NCBI RefSeq assembly: GCF_005860805.1
Contig: NZ_VCEJ01000004.1
Span: 868,001-932,000 of the forward strand
DNA from: Dyadobacter luticola
GTDB taxonomy: Bacteria > Bacteroidota > Bacteroidia > Cytophagales > Spirosomataceae
DNA length: 64,000 nucleotides
Direction of reading: 5' to 3'
A program made the translations under genes and the position numbers. Shown here piece by piece: positions 1-7,436 of this stretch. Positions within the stretch are counted from its first letter, which is position 1. Every line of letters begins with the position of its first letter. The notes beneath the pieces were generated by a model. It saw nothing but the letters and a program-made list of their open reading frames with translations, did not search any database and was not told the origin of the DNA.

Positions 1-519
1 CCAAACGGATACATTCAGAATTTTCCTTCCTATCATTCTACCGGGGCGGGCATATTTGCCGAGCGCGTGTTGAATCAAAAGTTTTCTCTTCTCGGTCAAC
101 TGAATTATTTACAAAAGAAAATGCCCGCGGATATGTTTGGCGAGCGTAGTTCGACTGGTTCGCGATGGGTCACCAAAGAAATTCATCATCGTGGGGCTGT
201 GGACTTTGGGCTACGCTGGTATGTCAATCCAAAATCACAAATCAGATTTTTTGTTGATGGAAAGTTGGGCGCGAATATGCTGGTTGCCGCTGTGCAACAT
301 GTTGAGGGTTTTGGAAAGGTGGTAACCCGGGATGCTTTTGGTTATAGACGTGTAAATCCGGTAGGTTCAGCGTCGGCAGGAGTCAAATGGCGGCGTCTGG
401 CAATTTCAGCGGAGTATAGAAGAGATTTGGCAGCGGTAAAAAGAGAGCGAAGTGCGACGGGGATTAAAAGTCAAACGTTAGTTGGGAAAGCAGCATTGAC
501 TTTGTTTAAGGCTCCCTAA
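1..519 (+). CDS. Outer-membrane beta-barrel-like protein, C-terminal part
   Basis: The reading frame is open from the first base and ends at a stop at 517-519, so the gene begins outside the window and only the last 172 residues are seen. The segment alternates short hydrophobic and polar runs with aromatic residues, as in beta strands of small outer-membrane barrels (for example FSLLGQLNYL, AVDFGLRWYV, LAISAEYRRD). It closes on strand-like residues (GKAALTLFKAP) rather than a sorting domain. GTG and TTG codons near 67 could be mistaken for starts, but the barrel-like pattern continues upstream of them. No family can be named with certainty. It is convergent with the minus-strand block that follows, and a repeat and a terminator hairpin lie in the gap. 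Confidence 0.6.
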   Translation, partial: PNGYIQNFPSYHSTGAGIFAERVLNQKFSLLGQLNYLQKKMPADMFGERSSTGSRWVTKEIHHRGAVDFGLRWYVNPKSQIRFFVDGKLGANMLVAAVQHVEGFGKVVTRDAFGYRRVNPVGSASAGVKWRRLAISAEYRRDLAAVKRERSATGIKSQTLVGKAALTLFKAP

Positions 520-603
520 CAACTGCTTGTCGAGTCTTTATATGCACTTTTCATAAACTCGACCGATTTTTAAGCGTTTTTCACAGTCATTAAGCATTAT
601 TCA

Positions 604-634
604 TAAAAAAAGTGAGCAGCGTGTATCGCTGCTC
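604..634 (-). terminator. Intrinsic terminator for the minus-strand block
   Basis: Arms GAGCAGCG (614-621) and CGCTGCTC (627-634) form an 8-bp stem with a 5-nt loop. Read on the minus strand the hairpin is followed by a run of T (A-run at 604-611 on the plus strand). It lies about 50 bases beyond the stop of the oxidoreductase gene that ends at 685. Confidence 0.65.
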
Positions 635-644
635 GCCCTCATCT

Positions 645-688
645 TGTCACCCTGAGCGCACGGGGCCGCCCGGCGGTCGAAGGGTCAC
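645..688. repeat. Dispersed CTGAGCG/TCGAAGG repeat, variant copy
   Basis: The stretch carries CCTGAGCG and GGTCGAAGGGTC separated by a GC-rich insert. It is a variant of the element seen as an inverted pair at 4121-4218 and as a single copy at 53523. It overlaps the last codons of the oxidoreductase gene, so its edge has become coding. Confidence 0.5.
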
Positions 689-2061
689 TTCGCCCGCTTC
701 AGCGCCTCCGTCGTCAACCAATACTTCGCAATCATATTCGGCACTTCCCACTCCGGCAGCTTTCCAGCCTTCAAGTATTCCATATACTTATTCGCCACCT
801 GAGCAAAATGCGACTCGTGCCCGGTATCATATTTCGCCGGAATAGAAATTTCCCAGCCGGCAGCAATCTTTTTCAATTCCACACCCGGATGCTTATCCTG
901 CACAGTTTTGAATGCTGCCGCCACCGCGTCTTCGTAAGCCTTCGATTTGTCCTTGGTTTCAATGTAAAGAACAGGCTTATACTTCTGCTCGGCGCCCTGG
1001 CGGACGACCAGGTTGGATTTTGAGCCTTTCATGATCGAATAATGCGTATCGCCGGTGCCTTCCGGGGCCTGGAATTTCCAGAGCACGGACACTTTTGCAT
1101 TCACACCTTTCAGCTTGTAGTTCATTTCACCATTCGAATACACATTCAAAATCGTATCCTTCACGTCTTTTTTCAGGAAGTCGGGGAAAGTTTCGCTTTT
1201 AGTCACAAGTTTAAATTGCGATGGCGTCAGCTGGGTAGCGGTACGTTTGGCAGAGATTAATTCAATGTCTTTCTGATAATCCAAAGCTACATCCGGAAAT
1301 GCGCTCCACTGGACCAGGTCAACCAAATGCGTCGTCACGTCCACCATGCCTTCACCCTGCTGTTTTACATCAAAAAACCAGGTCGGACGGACCAGCGGCT
1401 CGCCGGAAATGTATTTGAAATAATGGTGCACACTTTCCTTCATCACTGCCGGACTTTCGGGCGTACCTTTTTGCAGCTCGCCAAAAATCTCGGGAAGTGC
1501 AGCCAGCTCACGTTGCAGCGTGTTGGTGATCTCATAACGCTCGGTCATGATATCGTACAGCAACACATTGTTCTTTTTCGCACTCTCAAATGCCTCTTTC
1601 AATTTATCAAAACCCGCTGCATCGATTGCCATCGGTTTATCGGCCAGCACATTCAATTTCGCATCGACCGAACGTTTGATATAATCCGTTTTCTTCTGAT
1701 TATTTCCAGCCAAAACCACCACATTACCTTTTTTCTCAGCCAGCATTTTGTCCATGAAATCCGCGCCGGTATAAACTTCCTCCTTCCAATGCGTCGGATT
1801 TTCAGGCGCTGAGTTGTATTTCTCTACCTTATCAAGATAAGCCTTCACGTCCGGTCCTTCGGTCGCATACACATGCACCACCGAATCCACATCGTCATAC
1901 ATCGATTTCTGAACCAGTGCGGCGTGGAAATGTCCCGGCTCAACTACGATCAGGCTCAGCGGTTTTTTCGTCTCCTCTTTTGCTTCCTCTTTCTTCGAAT
2001 TACATCCTTGATTGAATACCATGGCGGCTAACAAAGCGACTGTCAAGAGTTCTTTTCTCAT
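685..2061 (-). CDS. Lipoprotein oxidoreductase of the Gfo/Idh/MocA superfamily
   Basis: The 458-residue product has a lipoprotein signal ending at Cys20, so it is expected in the envelope. Residues 36-50 contain the EPGHFHAALV motif that I associate with the family carrying a dedicated oxidoreductase C-terminal domain (PF16490 type). A DKP triplet at 141-143 takes the place of the EKP motif of classical Gfo/Idh/MocA enzymes. The expected role is NAD(P)-dependent oxidation or reduction of a sugar or sugar-like compound; how a nucleotide cofactor would reach an exported protein is not evident. It follows nagB by 48 bases on the same strand and is the last gene of the minus block, before a terminator. 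The substrate cannot be read from sequence. Confidence 0.8.
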   Translation of the reverse strand: MRKELLTVALLAAMVFNQGCNSKKEEAKEETKKPLSLIVVEPGHFHAALVQKSMYDDVDSVVHVYATEGPDVKAYLDKVEKYNSAPENPTHWKEEVYTGADFMDKMLAEKKGNVVVLAGNNQKKTDYIKRSVDAKLNVLADKPMAIDAAGFDKLKEAFESAKKNNVLLYDIMTERYEITNTLQRELAALPEIFGELQKGTPESPAVMKESVHHYFKYISGEPLVRPTWFFDVKQQGEGMVDVTTHLVDLVQWSAFPDVALDYQKDIELISAKRTATQLTPSQFKLVTKSETFPDFLKKDVKDTILNVYSNGEMNYKLKGVNAKVSVLWKFQAPEGTGDTHYSIMKGSKSNLVVRQGAEQKYKPVLYIETKDKSKAYEDAVAAAFKTVQDKHPGVELKKIAAGWEISIPAKYDTGHESHFAQVANKYMEYLKAGKLPEWEVPNMIAKYWLTTEALKRAK

Positions 2062-2109
2062 TTGAAATGGGTTGAGGTAATGTTTGCAAGATAGTTTCTC
2101 GAGGTGAAA

Positions 2110-2886
2110 CTATGCCTGACTGTACGACGAAATTTCTTTCAGTTTCCCTGAACTCGCTTTATCAATAAATAAAATGGCATTCGGATGTTTGCGCAGGATC
2201 GTCGAAGGATATAATTCCTGAATATCCTCCGCGATGGTATGGTAAATCGCATCCGCTTTTTTCTCGCCCGGCACAATGCAAAAGGCATATTTCGCTTTCA
2301 GCAAGGTTGGTATGGTGAGCGTCAGCGCATTTTGCGGCACTTCATCAAAAGTATCAAAACAAGCATCATTCACCTGCTGCTGGCGGCAAGCGTCATCCAG
2401 CTCAACCTGTTTCACAACCAGCGGATCATCAAAAAATGCTACATGCGGATCATTAAATGCCAAATGTCCGTTCTCGCCGATACCCAGACAAACAATGTCA
2501 ATCGGATTTTTTTCAAGCAGATCCGCATAGCGTGCACATTCGGCATCCAGATCGGTAGCGTTACCGTCGAGATACCAAACGGAATGTGGATGGACGATAT
2601 CGAACAAACGAACTTTCAGGAAGTAACCAAAATTCTGCGACGCATCGGCAGCAATACCCACATACTCGTCCATGTGAAATGCATTGATCTTGTCCCACCG
2701 AATCCATTTTTCTTCTTTTAACGCAGCCAAAAATTCGTTTTGCGAAGGCGCAGAGGCGAAAATGATATTTACAAAATCCTTGGTATCCTGTATCTCGCGG
2801 ATTTTATCAGCCACGGCCTGGGCGGCAGCGGCACCCATTTCCTGCCGGGTTTCAAAGATTTTTACTTCCAGATTGTCAACTTTCAT
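2110..2886 (-). CDS. nagB: Glucosamine-6-phosphate deaminase
   Basis: The 258-residue product matches the usual length of NagB-type enzymes, which convert glucosamine-6-phosphate to fructose-6-phosphate and ammonia in the cytoplasm. The signature MDEYVG is at 72-77 and GIGENGHLAFND at 135-146, with His141 as the expected catalytic histidine. The family position that is Asp in the E. coli enzyme is Asn139 here, a form I believe is also found in other bacterial NagB proteins. It lies 17 bases downstream of nagA, so the two are probably co-transcribed and act in sequence. A 6-phosphogluconolactonase-like member of the same fold is less likely given the NagB-type motifs and the neighbour. Confidence 0.88.
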   Translation of the reverse strand: MKVDNLEVKIFETRQEMGAAAAQAVADKIREIQDTKDFVNIIFASAPSQNEFLAALKEEKWIRWDKINAFHMDEYVGIAADASQNFGYFLKVRLFDIVHPHSVWYLDGNATDLDAECARYADLLEKNPIDIVCLGIGENGHLAFNDPHVAFFDDPLVVKQVELDDACRQQQVNDACFDTFDEVPQNALTLTIPTLLKAKYAFCIVPGEKKADAIYHTIAEDIQELYPSTILRKHPNAILFIDKASSGKLKEISSYSQA

Positions 2887-2903
2887 TCTTTGTGTAGTTA
2901 GAT

Positions 2904-4082
2904 CTAATGTTTTTGGTAAATGGTTTTTCCAGCCACAATGGTGCGCTGAATATTTATGTTTTGGTCAAAAATCACAATGTCGGCATCCTTGCCAGCCGCG
3001 AGCGAGCCTTTTCGATCGTCTACGCCCATAATCCGCGCGGGCGTCGTTGAGCCCATTCGCACCGCATCCAGCAGCGAAACATCGGCGATCTGCACCATCG
3101 TTCTTACAAGACGATCAAATGTAGAAACACTCCCCGCAAACGAAGTGCGATCGGGCAACTTCGCGACGCCGTCTTCGACGATCACTTTCAAACCGTTTTT
3201 CAAAGAGCCTAACGTACTTTCACCCTCCGGCATCCCGGCTGCGCGCATGGCATCGGTAATCAATGCGGTACGGTCAGCACCTTTTATTTTATAGATCAAT
3301 TTCAAAAGCGGCGCCGGCAAGTGGACGCCGTCTGCAATAATCTCCACATCCATATCCAGCAAAAAGGCGCTTTCAATCGTCCCGGCATACCGAAATGCAT
3401 TCCGCCGCGTCACGCCGGACATAGCCGAATAAAGGTGCGTCGCCAAGGTATACCCATTTTCAAAAGCTTCGAGCACATCTTCATAAATCGCATCCGTATG
3501 GGCCACGGCCGCCAAAATGCCTTTTTGTCTCAATCTCTTCCCAAAATCTATCGCCCCCGGCAACTCCGGCGCCGCACTCCACCGCGCAATCGACGAAGAA
3601 TAAGCCAGCACCTCCTCATACTCAGCCGGATCCGGATTCCGGATATACCGCGGATCCTGCGCCCCCCGCTGACTCAAAGCAAAATAAGGCCCCTCCAAAT
3701 GCATCCCCAAAAACTGCGCGCCTTTAACATTTAGTGCATTAGCTTTCTCATAATTGTCAAGTGAAAGCAGCAAATCCTCTTTTTCACTAGTCAATGTAGT
3801 CGGCACCATCGCCGTCGTACCATATTGCGCATGCGTCTCCGCAATCCCTAAAAACGCCTCTAAGCTCCCATCCATAAAATCATATCCGCCGCCACCGTGG
3901 ATGTGAATGTCAATGAAGCCGGGGGCTACATAATGTCCTTCTGCGTCAATTACCTCTGCATTTGGTACGTCAATGTCACCCTGGTGAATACCTATAATTT
4001 TTCCATCCTCGATCACCACAGTACCATTTTTAAGATAGCGGTAAGGGGTTATCAGTGTGCTGTTTATGATCTTAATTTTCAT
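2904..4082 (-). CDS. nagA: N-acetylglucosamine-6-phosphate deacetylase
   Basis: The 392-residue amidohydrolase has the metal motif HIH at 60-62 inside DIHIHGGGG, the acidic ligand Glu130 in MHLEGPYF, histidines at 195 (AHTD) and 216 (THLYSAMS), and the catalytic Asp277 in LITDAM. This set is typical of NagA, which removes acetate from N-acetylglucosamine-6-phosphate to feed NagB. The length is normal for the family. It heads the nagA-nagB pair, 17 bases apart. No kinase for GlcNAc is present in the window. Upstream is a 176-base gap filled by a large inverted repeat, so this pair may be a unit separate from the sugar-transporter gene before it. Confidence 0.92.
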   Translation of the reverse strand: MKIKIINSTLITPYRYLKNGTVVIEDGKIIGIHQGDIDVPNAEVIDAEGHYVAPGFIDIHIHGGGGYDFMDGSLEAFLGIAETHAQYGTTAMVPTTLTSEKEDLLLSLDNYEKANALNVKGAQFLGMHLEGPYFALSQRGAQDPRYIRNPDPAEYEEVLAYSSSIARWSAAPELPGAIDFGKRLRQKGILAAVAHTDAIYEDVLEAFENGYTLATHLYSAMSGVTRRNAFRYAGTIESAFLLDMDVEIIADGVHLPAPLLKLIYKIKGADRTALITDAMRAAGMPEGESTLGSLKNGLKVIVEDGVAKLPDRTSFAGSVSTFDRLVRTMVQIADVSLLDAVRMGSTTPARIMGVDDRKGSLAAGKDADIVIFDQNINIQRTIVAGKTIYQKH

Positions 4083-4120
4083 TCAAATTCAATTTTTGGT
4101 ATGTTTTGTCGCCACTCTTT

Positions 4121-4218
4121 TGTCATGCTGAGCGGAGTCGAAGCACGCCACTGGCTCGGCACAATGAACAGGCGAGGTGCCGAGCCAGAAACGTGCTTCG
4201 ACTCCGCTCAGCATGACA
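4121..4218. repeat. Long inverted repeat built from two CTGAGCG-type elements
   Basis: Two perfect 27-base arms (4121-4147 and 4192-4218) enclose two perfect 12-base arms (4151-4162 and 4177-4188), with a 3-base mismatch bubble between them and a 14-base loop. The arms contain the CTGAGCGGAGTCGAAG core found singly elsewhere in the window. It sits between the transporter and nagA, both on the minus strand, and as RNA would make a hairpin of about 40 bp. It could end transcription or stabilise an mRNA end, but there is no T-run after the stem. Confidence 0.9.
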
Positions 4219-4258
4219 CATAACATGCATGCCGCATTAGTACGTTGAGCGCAACCCC

Positions 4259-5584
4259 TCATTCAAAAATCCATTTCCTCATTTTATGCCCCTTCACCGC
4301 ATAAAAAACCAAATACAAATAACAAGGCAGCAAAACCCAATAAGCCTGTCTCACATCCACCTTATCCGCGAAATATCCGTAGAAAAGCGGCATAATCGCA
4401 TTTCCGCAAAGCCCCATGATCATAATAGAAGCGCCTAACTTGGTAAAGCGCCCCAGATCATCCAGCGCCAGCGGCCAGATACCAGCCCAAACCAGCGAGT
4501 TAGCCAGACCCAGCAGCACCACAAACCAGATCGAAATGTCCGTCGTATGCCCCAGGAAGTTCACTTGTCCGTGGGTAAAAATGATCAGCAATGTAAAAGC
4601 CGTCCCCAGCAAAGTACAGACCCGCAATGCATTTACCTGACTGATGAATTTAGGTATGACGGTAATCCCGATCAGATACCCGCAAATGGTGCAAAACAAT
4701 GTATAGGAAGGAAAAACCTTCGCCTCCAGTAAATCAATGCCCATCGAATTAGCATAACCGATAATGGTATCAATCGCGATCACCTGGGTACCGACGTGCA
4801 GGAAAATTGCCAGCGCGCCGAGGATCAAATGCGGAAACTGGAAAATGCTGTTTTTACCCGCATTCGCAGTGGCTACCTCCGCACTTTCATGTTCGGTATC
4901 AATTTCAGGAAGCGGCGATTTGAAGACCAGAAAACCCAGCACAAACAAAAAGCTTCCAAGAGCAATGTAAGGATTAATCACCCGGCGGATCAGTTCGTCC
5001 AGTGCCGCGCTTTTTTCAATGTCGGTCATCGAGCCGAGCTGCTTGAAAAGATCTGTATCCGTGGGTTTCAAGATCACGGCCGCGAAAATGATCGGCGACA
5101 AAATGCCCGCCGCTTTGTTGCAAATCCCCATCATACTGATCCGCTGCGCTGCTCTTTCTTTGGCGCCGAGGATGGTAATGTAGGGATTGGCGGCAGTTTG
5201 CAAAATCGCCAGTCCAATGCCGATTGTGAAAAGTCCTAGCAGGAAAATCTCGTAAGTCCGCGTCATCGCAGCCGGTACAAAAATGAAAGCCCCGGCCGCC
5301 ATAGCCCAGAAACCAAACATCATACCCTTTTTAAAACCTACTGTTTTTAGCAAAAACGAAGCCGGCACAGACATCACGAAATAGGCAATGTAAAACGCAA
5401 ATGCCACCAGATAGGCTTGAAAGCTCGTCAGCTCGCAGGCGATTTTGAAATAGGGGATCAATATCGAATTGACCCAGGAAATAAATCCAAAAATGAAAAA
5501 CATCACCCCGATCAGAAAGACCGAAATGTTGGTTTCCGTCCTGGTCAGGCTCTCGACTTTTACTGCGACTGTTGCTGCTTTCAT
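4259..5584 (-). CDS. Sugar MFS transporter, FucP/glucose-galactose porter type
   Basis: The product starting at MKAATVAVK has 441 residues and about twelve hydrophobic segments. The first segment reads FLIGVMFFIFGFISWVNSI, the pattern of the fucose permease and glucose/galactose porter branch of the major facilitator superfamily. The reading frame extends 32 residues further upstream, but that extension lies inside the preceding gene and is rich in Arg and Gly. The ATG at 5584, one base after the stop of the preceding gene, is the sensible start and implies translational coupling. It probably imports the sugar released or modified by the exported enzymes encoded upstream. Confidence 0.9.
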   Translation of the reverse strand: MKAATVAVKVESLTRTETNISVFLIGVMFFIFGFISWVNSILIPYFKIACELTSFQAYLVAFAFYIAYFVMSVPASFLLKTVGFKKGMMFGFWAMAAGAFIFVPAAMTRTYEIFLLGLFTIGIGLAILQTAANPYITILGAKERAAQRISMMGICNKAAGILSPIIFAAVILKPTDTDLFKQLGSMTDIEKSAALDELIRRVINPYIALGSFLFVLGFLVFKSPLPEIDTEHESAEVATANAGKNSIFQFPHLILGALAIFLHVGTQVIAIDTIIGYANSMGIDLLEAKVFPSYTLFCTICGYLIGITVIPKFISQVNALRVCTLLGTAFTLLIIFTHGQVNFLGHTTDISIWFVVLLGLANSLVWAGIWPLALDDLGRFTKLGASIMIMGLCGNAIMPLFYGYFADKVDVRQAYWVLLPCYLYLVFYAVKGHKMRKWIFE

Positions 5585-5585
5585 A

Positions 5586-6932
5586 TTACACCGTAGGTTC
5601 CCACCCTTTCTGATACTCCCGCTTCCACAACTTCTCCGCCTCCTTATTCCCCTTGATATGCCCATTCGTCGGATCAACATTCAGCACCCCGCCAGACCGC
5701 ACCGCAATGTTCCCCAGCTGCGCCAGCAATGTACTCTGGTGCCCGCCAACGATCTCGGAAGCCAGCGGCGTACCTTTTTTGATCGCGTCAAAAAAGTTTT
5801 GAATGTGCAGCGCATCCAGTCCCTGCGACGGGTTCATTTTATTTAGCGGGTCAATCACAAAGTCATTTTTGACATCCTTAACCACCTTGTTATCAAGCCC
5901 GTAAATGGTATAAGCATTACCTTCCCAGATTTGCAGGGACCCCTTTTCACCATAGAAAACCACACCCACGCTGCTGCCTTCATTGGTGCGACCATTACAG
6001 CTGCGGCCTTCCCACGAAATCATGGTATTGTTCGCAAATTCAAGGTTGATCTCCTGTGTATCAGGCGTTTCCCAATCATCTTTATACCGGAACCTGCCAC
6101 CCGAAGAAGTCACGCGGGTAGGATAATCCACCTGCAAACCCCAGCGCATCAGATCCAGCATGTGCGTACCATTGTTCAGCGCTTCGCCGGTGCCCCAGTG
6201 CCAGAACCAGTGCCAGTTATAATGCAGAATGTTGTCTTTGAAAGCCCGCCGCGGCGCAGGCCCCTGCCACAGATCGTAGTTCAGCCAGGAAGGCACCGCC
6301 GTTTCCTTACCTACACCAATCGACGCCCGGTTGTTGGTATACCAGCCCTTCACATAATAGGCCCGACCGATCGCGCCGTCATGCACTTCTTTAATCGCCG
6401 CAGCCACATTCGGCCAAGAGCGACGCTGGTTGCCCATTTGAATTACATTCTTGTATTTTTTCGCCACCTGCACCAACATTTCGCCCTCATTCGGGTTGTG
6501 GCTGCAAGGTTTTTCGAGGTACACATGTTTGCCGGCTTTCGAAGCCAGGATTGCTGCGGGCGCGTGCCAGTGATCCGGCGCGGCTATCACGAGCGCGTCT
6601 ATATCCTTATTTTCCAATGCTTTACGAAAGTCCGGAACATCCGCAGGTTTGTATTTGGCAACATCATTAACCGTGGCTATCGCCTTTTCTGTGGCGCGGG
6701 TATCGACATCGGAAATCGAAACGATTTCACAATTTTTCTGCAAAGCATAGTTGCCCGTCAAAGCCAGCCCGCGACTGTTCACACCCATCATGCCCACCCG
6801 CACTTTCTCGTTGGCGCCCAAAATTTTAGCATAACTTTTCGGGCTGAATCCTGGCAAAATGCCACCCACCGTCAGCAGCGCACTGCCCGCCAGCGACTTC
6901 TTGATAAAATCTCTTCTATTGTCCGTTTCCAT
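5586..6932 (-). CDS. Tat-exported Gfo/Idh/MocA oxidoreductase
   Basis: The 448-residue product opens with a twin-arginine signal (NRRDFIKKS) followed by a hydrophobic stretch to about residue 30. The Rossmann start VGMMGVNSRG follows at about 46-55, and the EKP motif is in YLEKPCSHNP. These define a Gfo/Idh/MocA dehydrogenase, and Tat export implies that it folds, probably with its nucleotide bound, before crossing the membrane. Known exported relatives act on sugars and glycosides. The gene is directly upstream of the sugar porter (1-base gap) and 118 bases after the HiPIP gene. The substrate is unknown. Confidence 0.9.
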   Translation of the reverse strand: METDNRRDFIKKSLAGSALLTVGGILPGFSPKSYAKILGANEKVRVGMMGVNSRGLALTGNYALQKNCEIVSISDVDTRATEKAIATVNDVAKYKPADVPDFRKALENKDIDALVIAAPDHWHAPAAILASKAGKHVYLEKPCSHNPNEGEMLVQVAKKYKNVIQMGNQRRSWPNVAAAIKEVHDGAIGRAYYVKGWYTNNRASIGVGKETAVPSWLNYDLWQGPAPRRAFKDNILHYNWHWFWHWGTGEALNNGTHMLDLMRWGLQVDYPTRVTSSGGRFRYKDDWETPDTQEINLEFANNTMISWEGRSCNGRTNEGSSVGVVFYGEKGSLQIWEGNAYTIYGLDNKVVKDVKNDFVIDPLNKMNPSQGLDALHIQNFFDAIKKGTPLASEIVGGHQSTLLAQLGNIAVRSGGVLNVDPTNGHIKGNKEAEKLWKREYQKGWEPTV

Positions 6933-6977
6933 TGAATTTGAGTTTTATATAGGAAAAGTGATTTAGGTCTTTATTTT

Positions 6978-6993
6978 AAAAAGTGCTGAGCAC
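6978..6993 (-). terminator. Weak terminator-like hairpin after the HiPIP gene
   Basis: On the minus strand GTGC-TCA-GCAC (6983-6993) is followed by five T. The stem is only four pairs, so termination would be partial at best. It falls in the 118-base gap between the HiPIP gene and the second oxidoreductase. Confidence 0.25.
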
Positions 6994-7050
6994 AAAATCA
7001 TACTTGTAGGTCAGCCTGTGAGATCAGTCACTAACATTAGCCACTGAATT

Positions 7051-7413
7051 TTAGCCAGCGACTTGCGGCGCCCAGTAGGTGCAGTAGCCCGTCGTCATTA
7101 CCGGCCCTTTGAAAAGCTGGCAGTTACCACATTCCACCCCCTTTTTCGGCGGCAGCCAAAGCTGGCAATTCCCGCATTTCGACTCCGGTATCGGCGATTG
7201 GTTCACATATCCCAGCTTTTTCCGGGCATTCAAATCATTTTCACTCACTTTGGAAAAATCATTGCACGGATCTTTCGGCGCCTCGTCTTTTGAAGCTTCC
7301 TTTTCTTCGGTTTTGGCACCACCGCAACTTGCCAGCCAGAATGTCGTAGCCACACCGGTGGTCAAATGGAAGGATTTTGTTAAAAATTCCCTTCGTTTAA
7401 AATTCTCTTTCAT
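7051..7413 (-). CDS. Tat-exported high-potential iron-sulfur protein (HiPIP), lipoprotein form
   Basis: The 120-residue protein has a twin-arginine motif (KRREFLTKS, 6-14) and a lipobox LASC with Cys30, so it looks like a Tat-exported lipoprotein. After a charged linker, cysteines at 80, 83, 98 and 111 fit the C-x2-C...C...C pattern of HiPIP, which holds one [4Fe-4S] cluster. Cys95 is an extra cysteine next to the third ligand, so the third ligand could be 95 or 98. Tat export fits a protein that must receive its cluster in the cytoplasm. HiPIPs carry single electrons in the periplasm, so this is the likely electron carrier for neighbouring exported oxidoreductases. It is 23 bases after the HEAT-repeat dehydrogenase-like gene. 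Confidence 0.85.
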   Translation of the reverse strand: MKENFKRREFLTKSFHLTTGVATTFWLASCGGAKTEEKEASKDEAPKDPCNDFSKVSENDLNARKKLGYVNQSPIPESKCGNCQLWLPPKKGVECGNCQLFKGPVMTTGYCTYWAPQVAG

Positions 7414-7436
7414 ACATATTCAAATGGTGCTGCGGC

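Noticed and set aside
5931..6935. A 334-residue open frame on the plus strand
   Set aside because: It mirrors the Tat oxidoreductase gene on the minus strand, is rich in His, Arg and Pro from reversed codons, and has no signal or domain.
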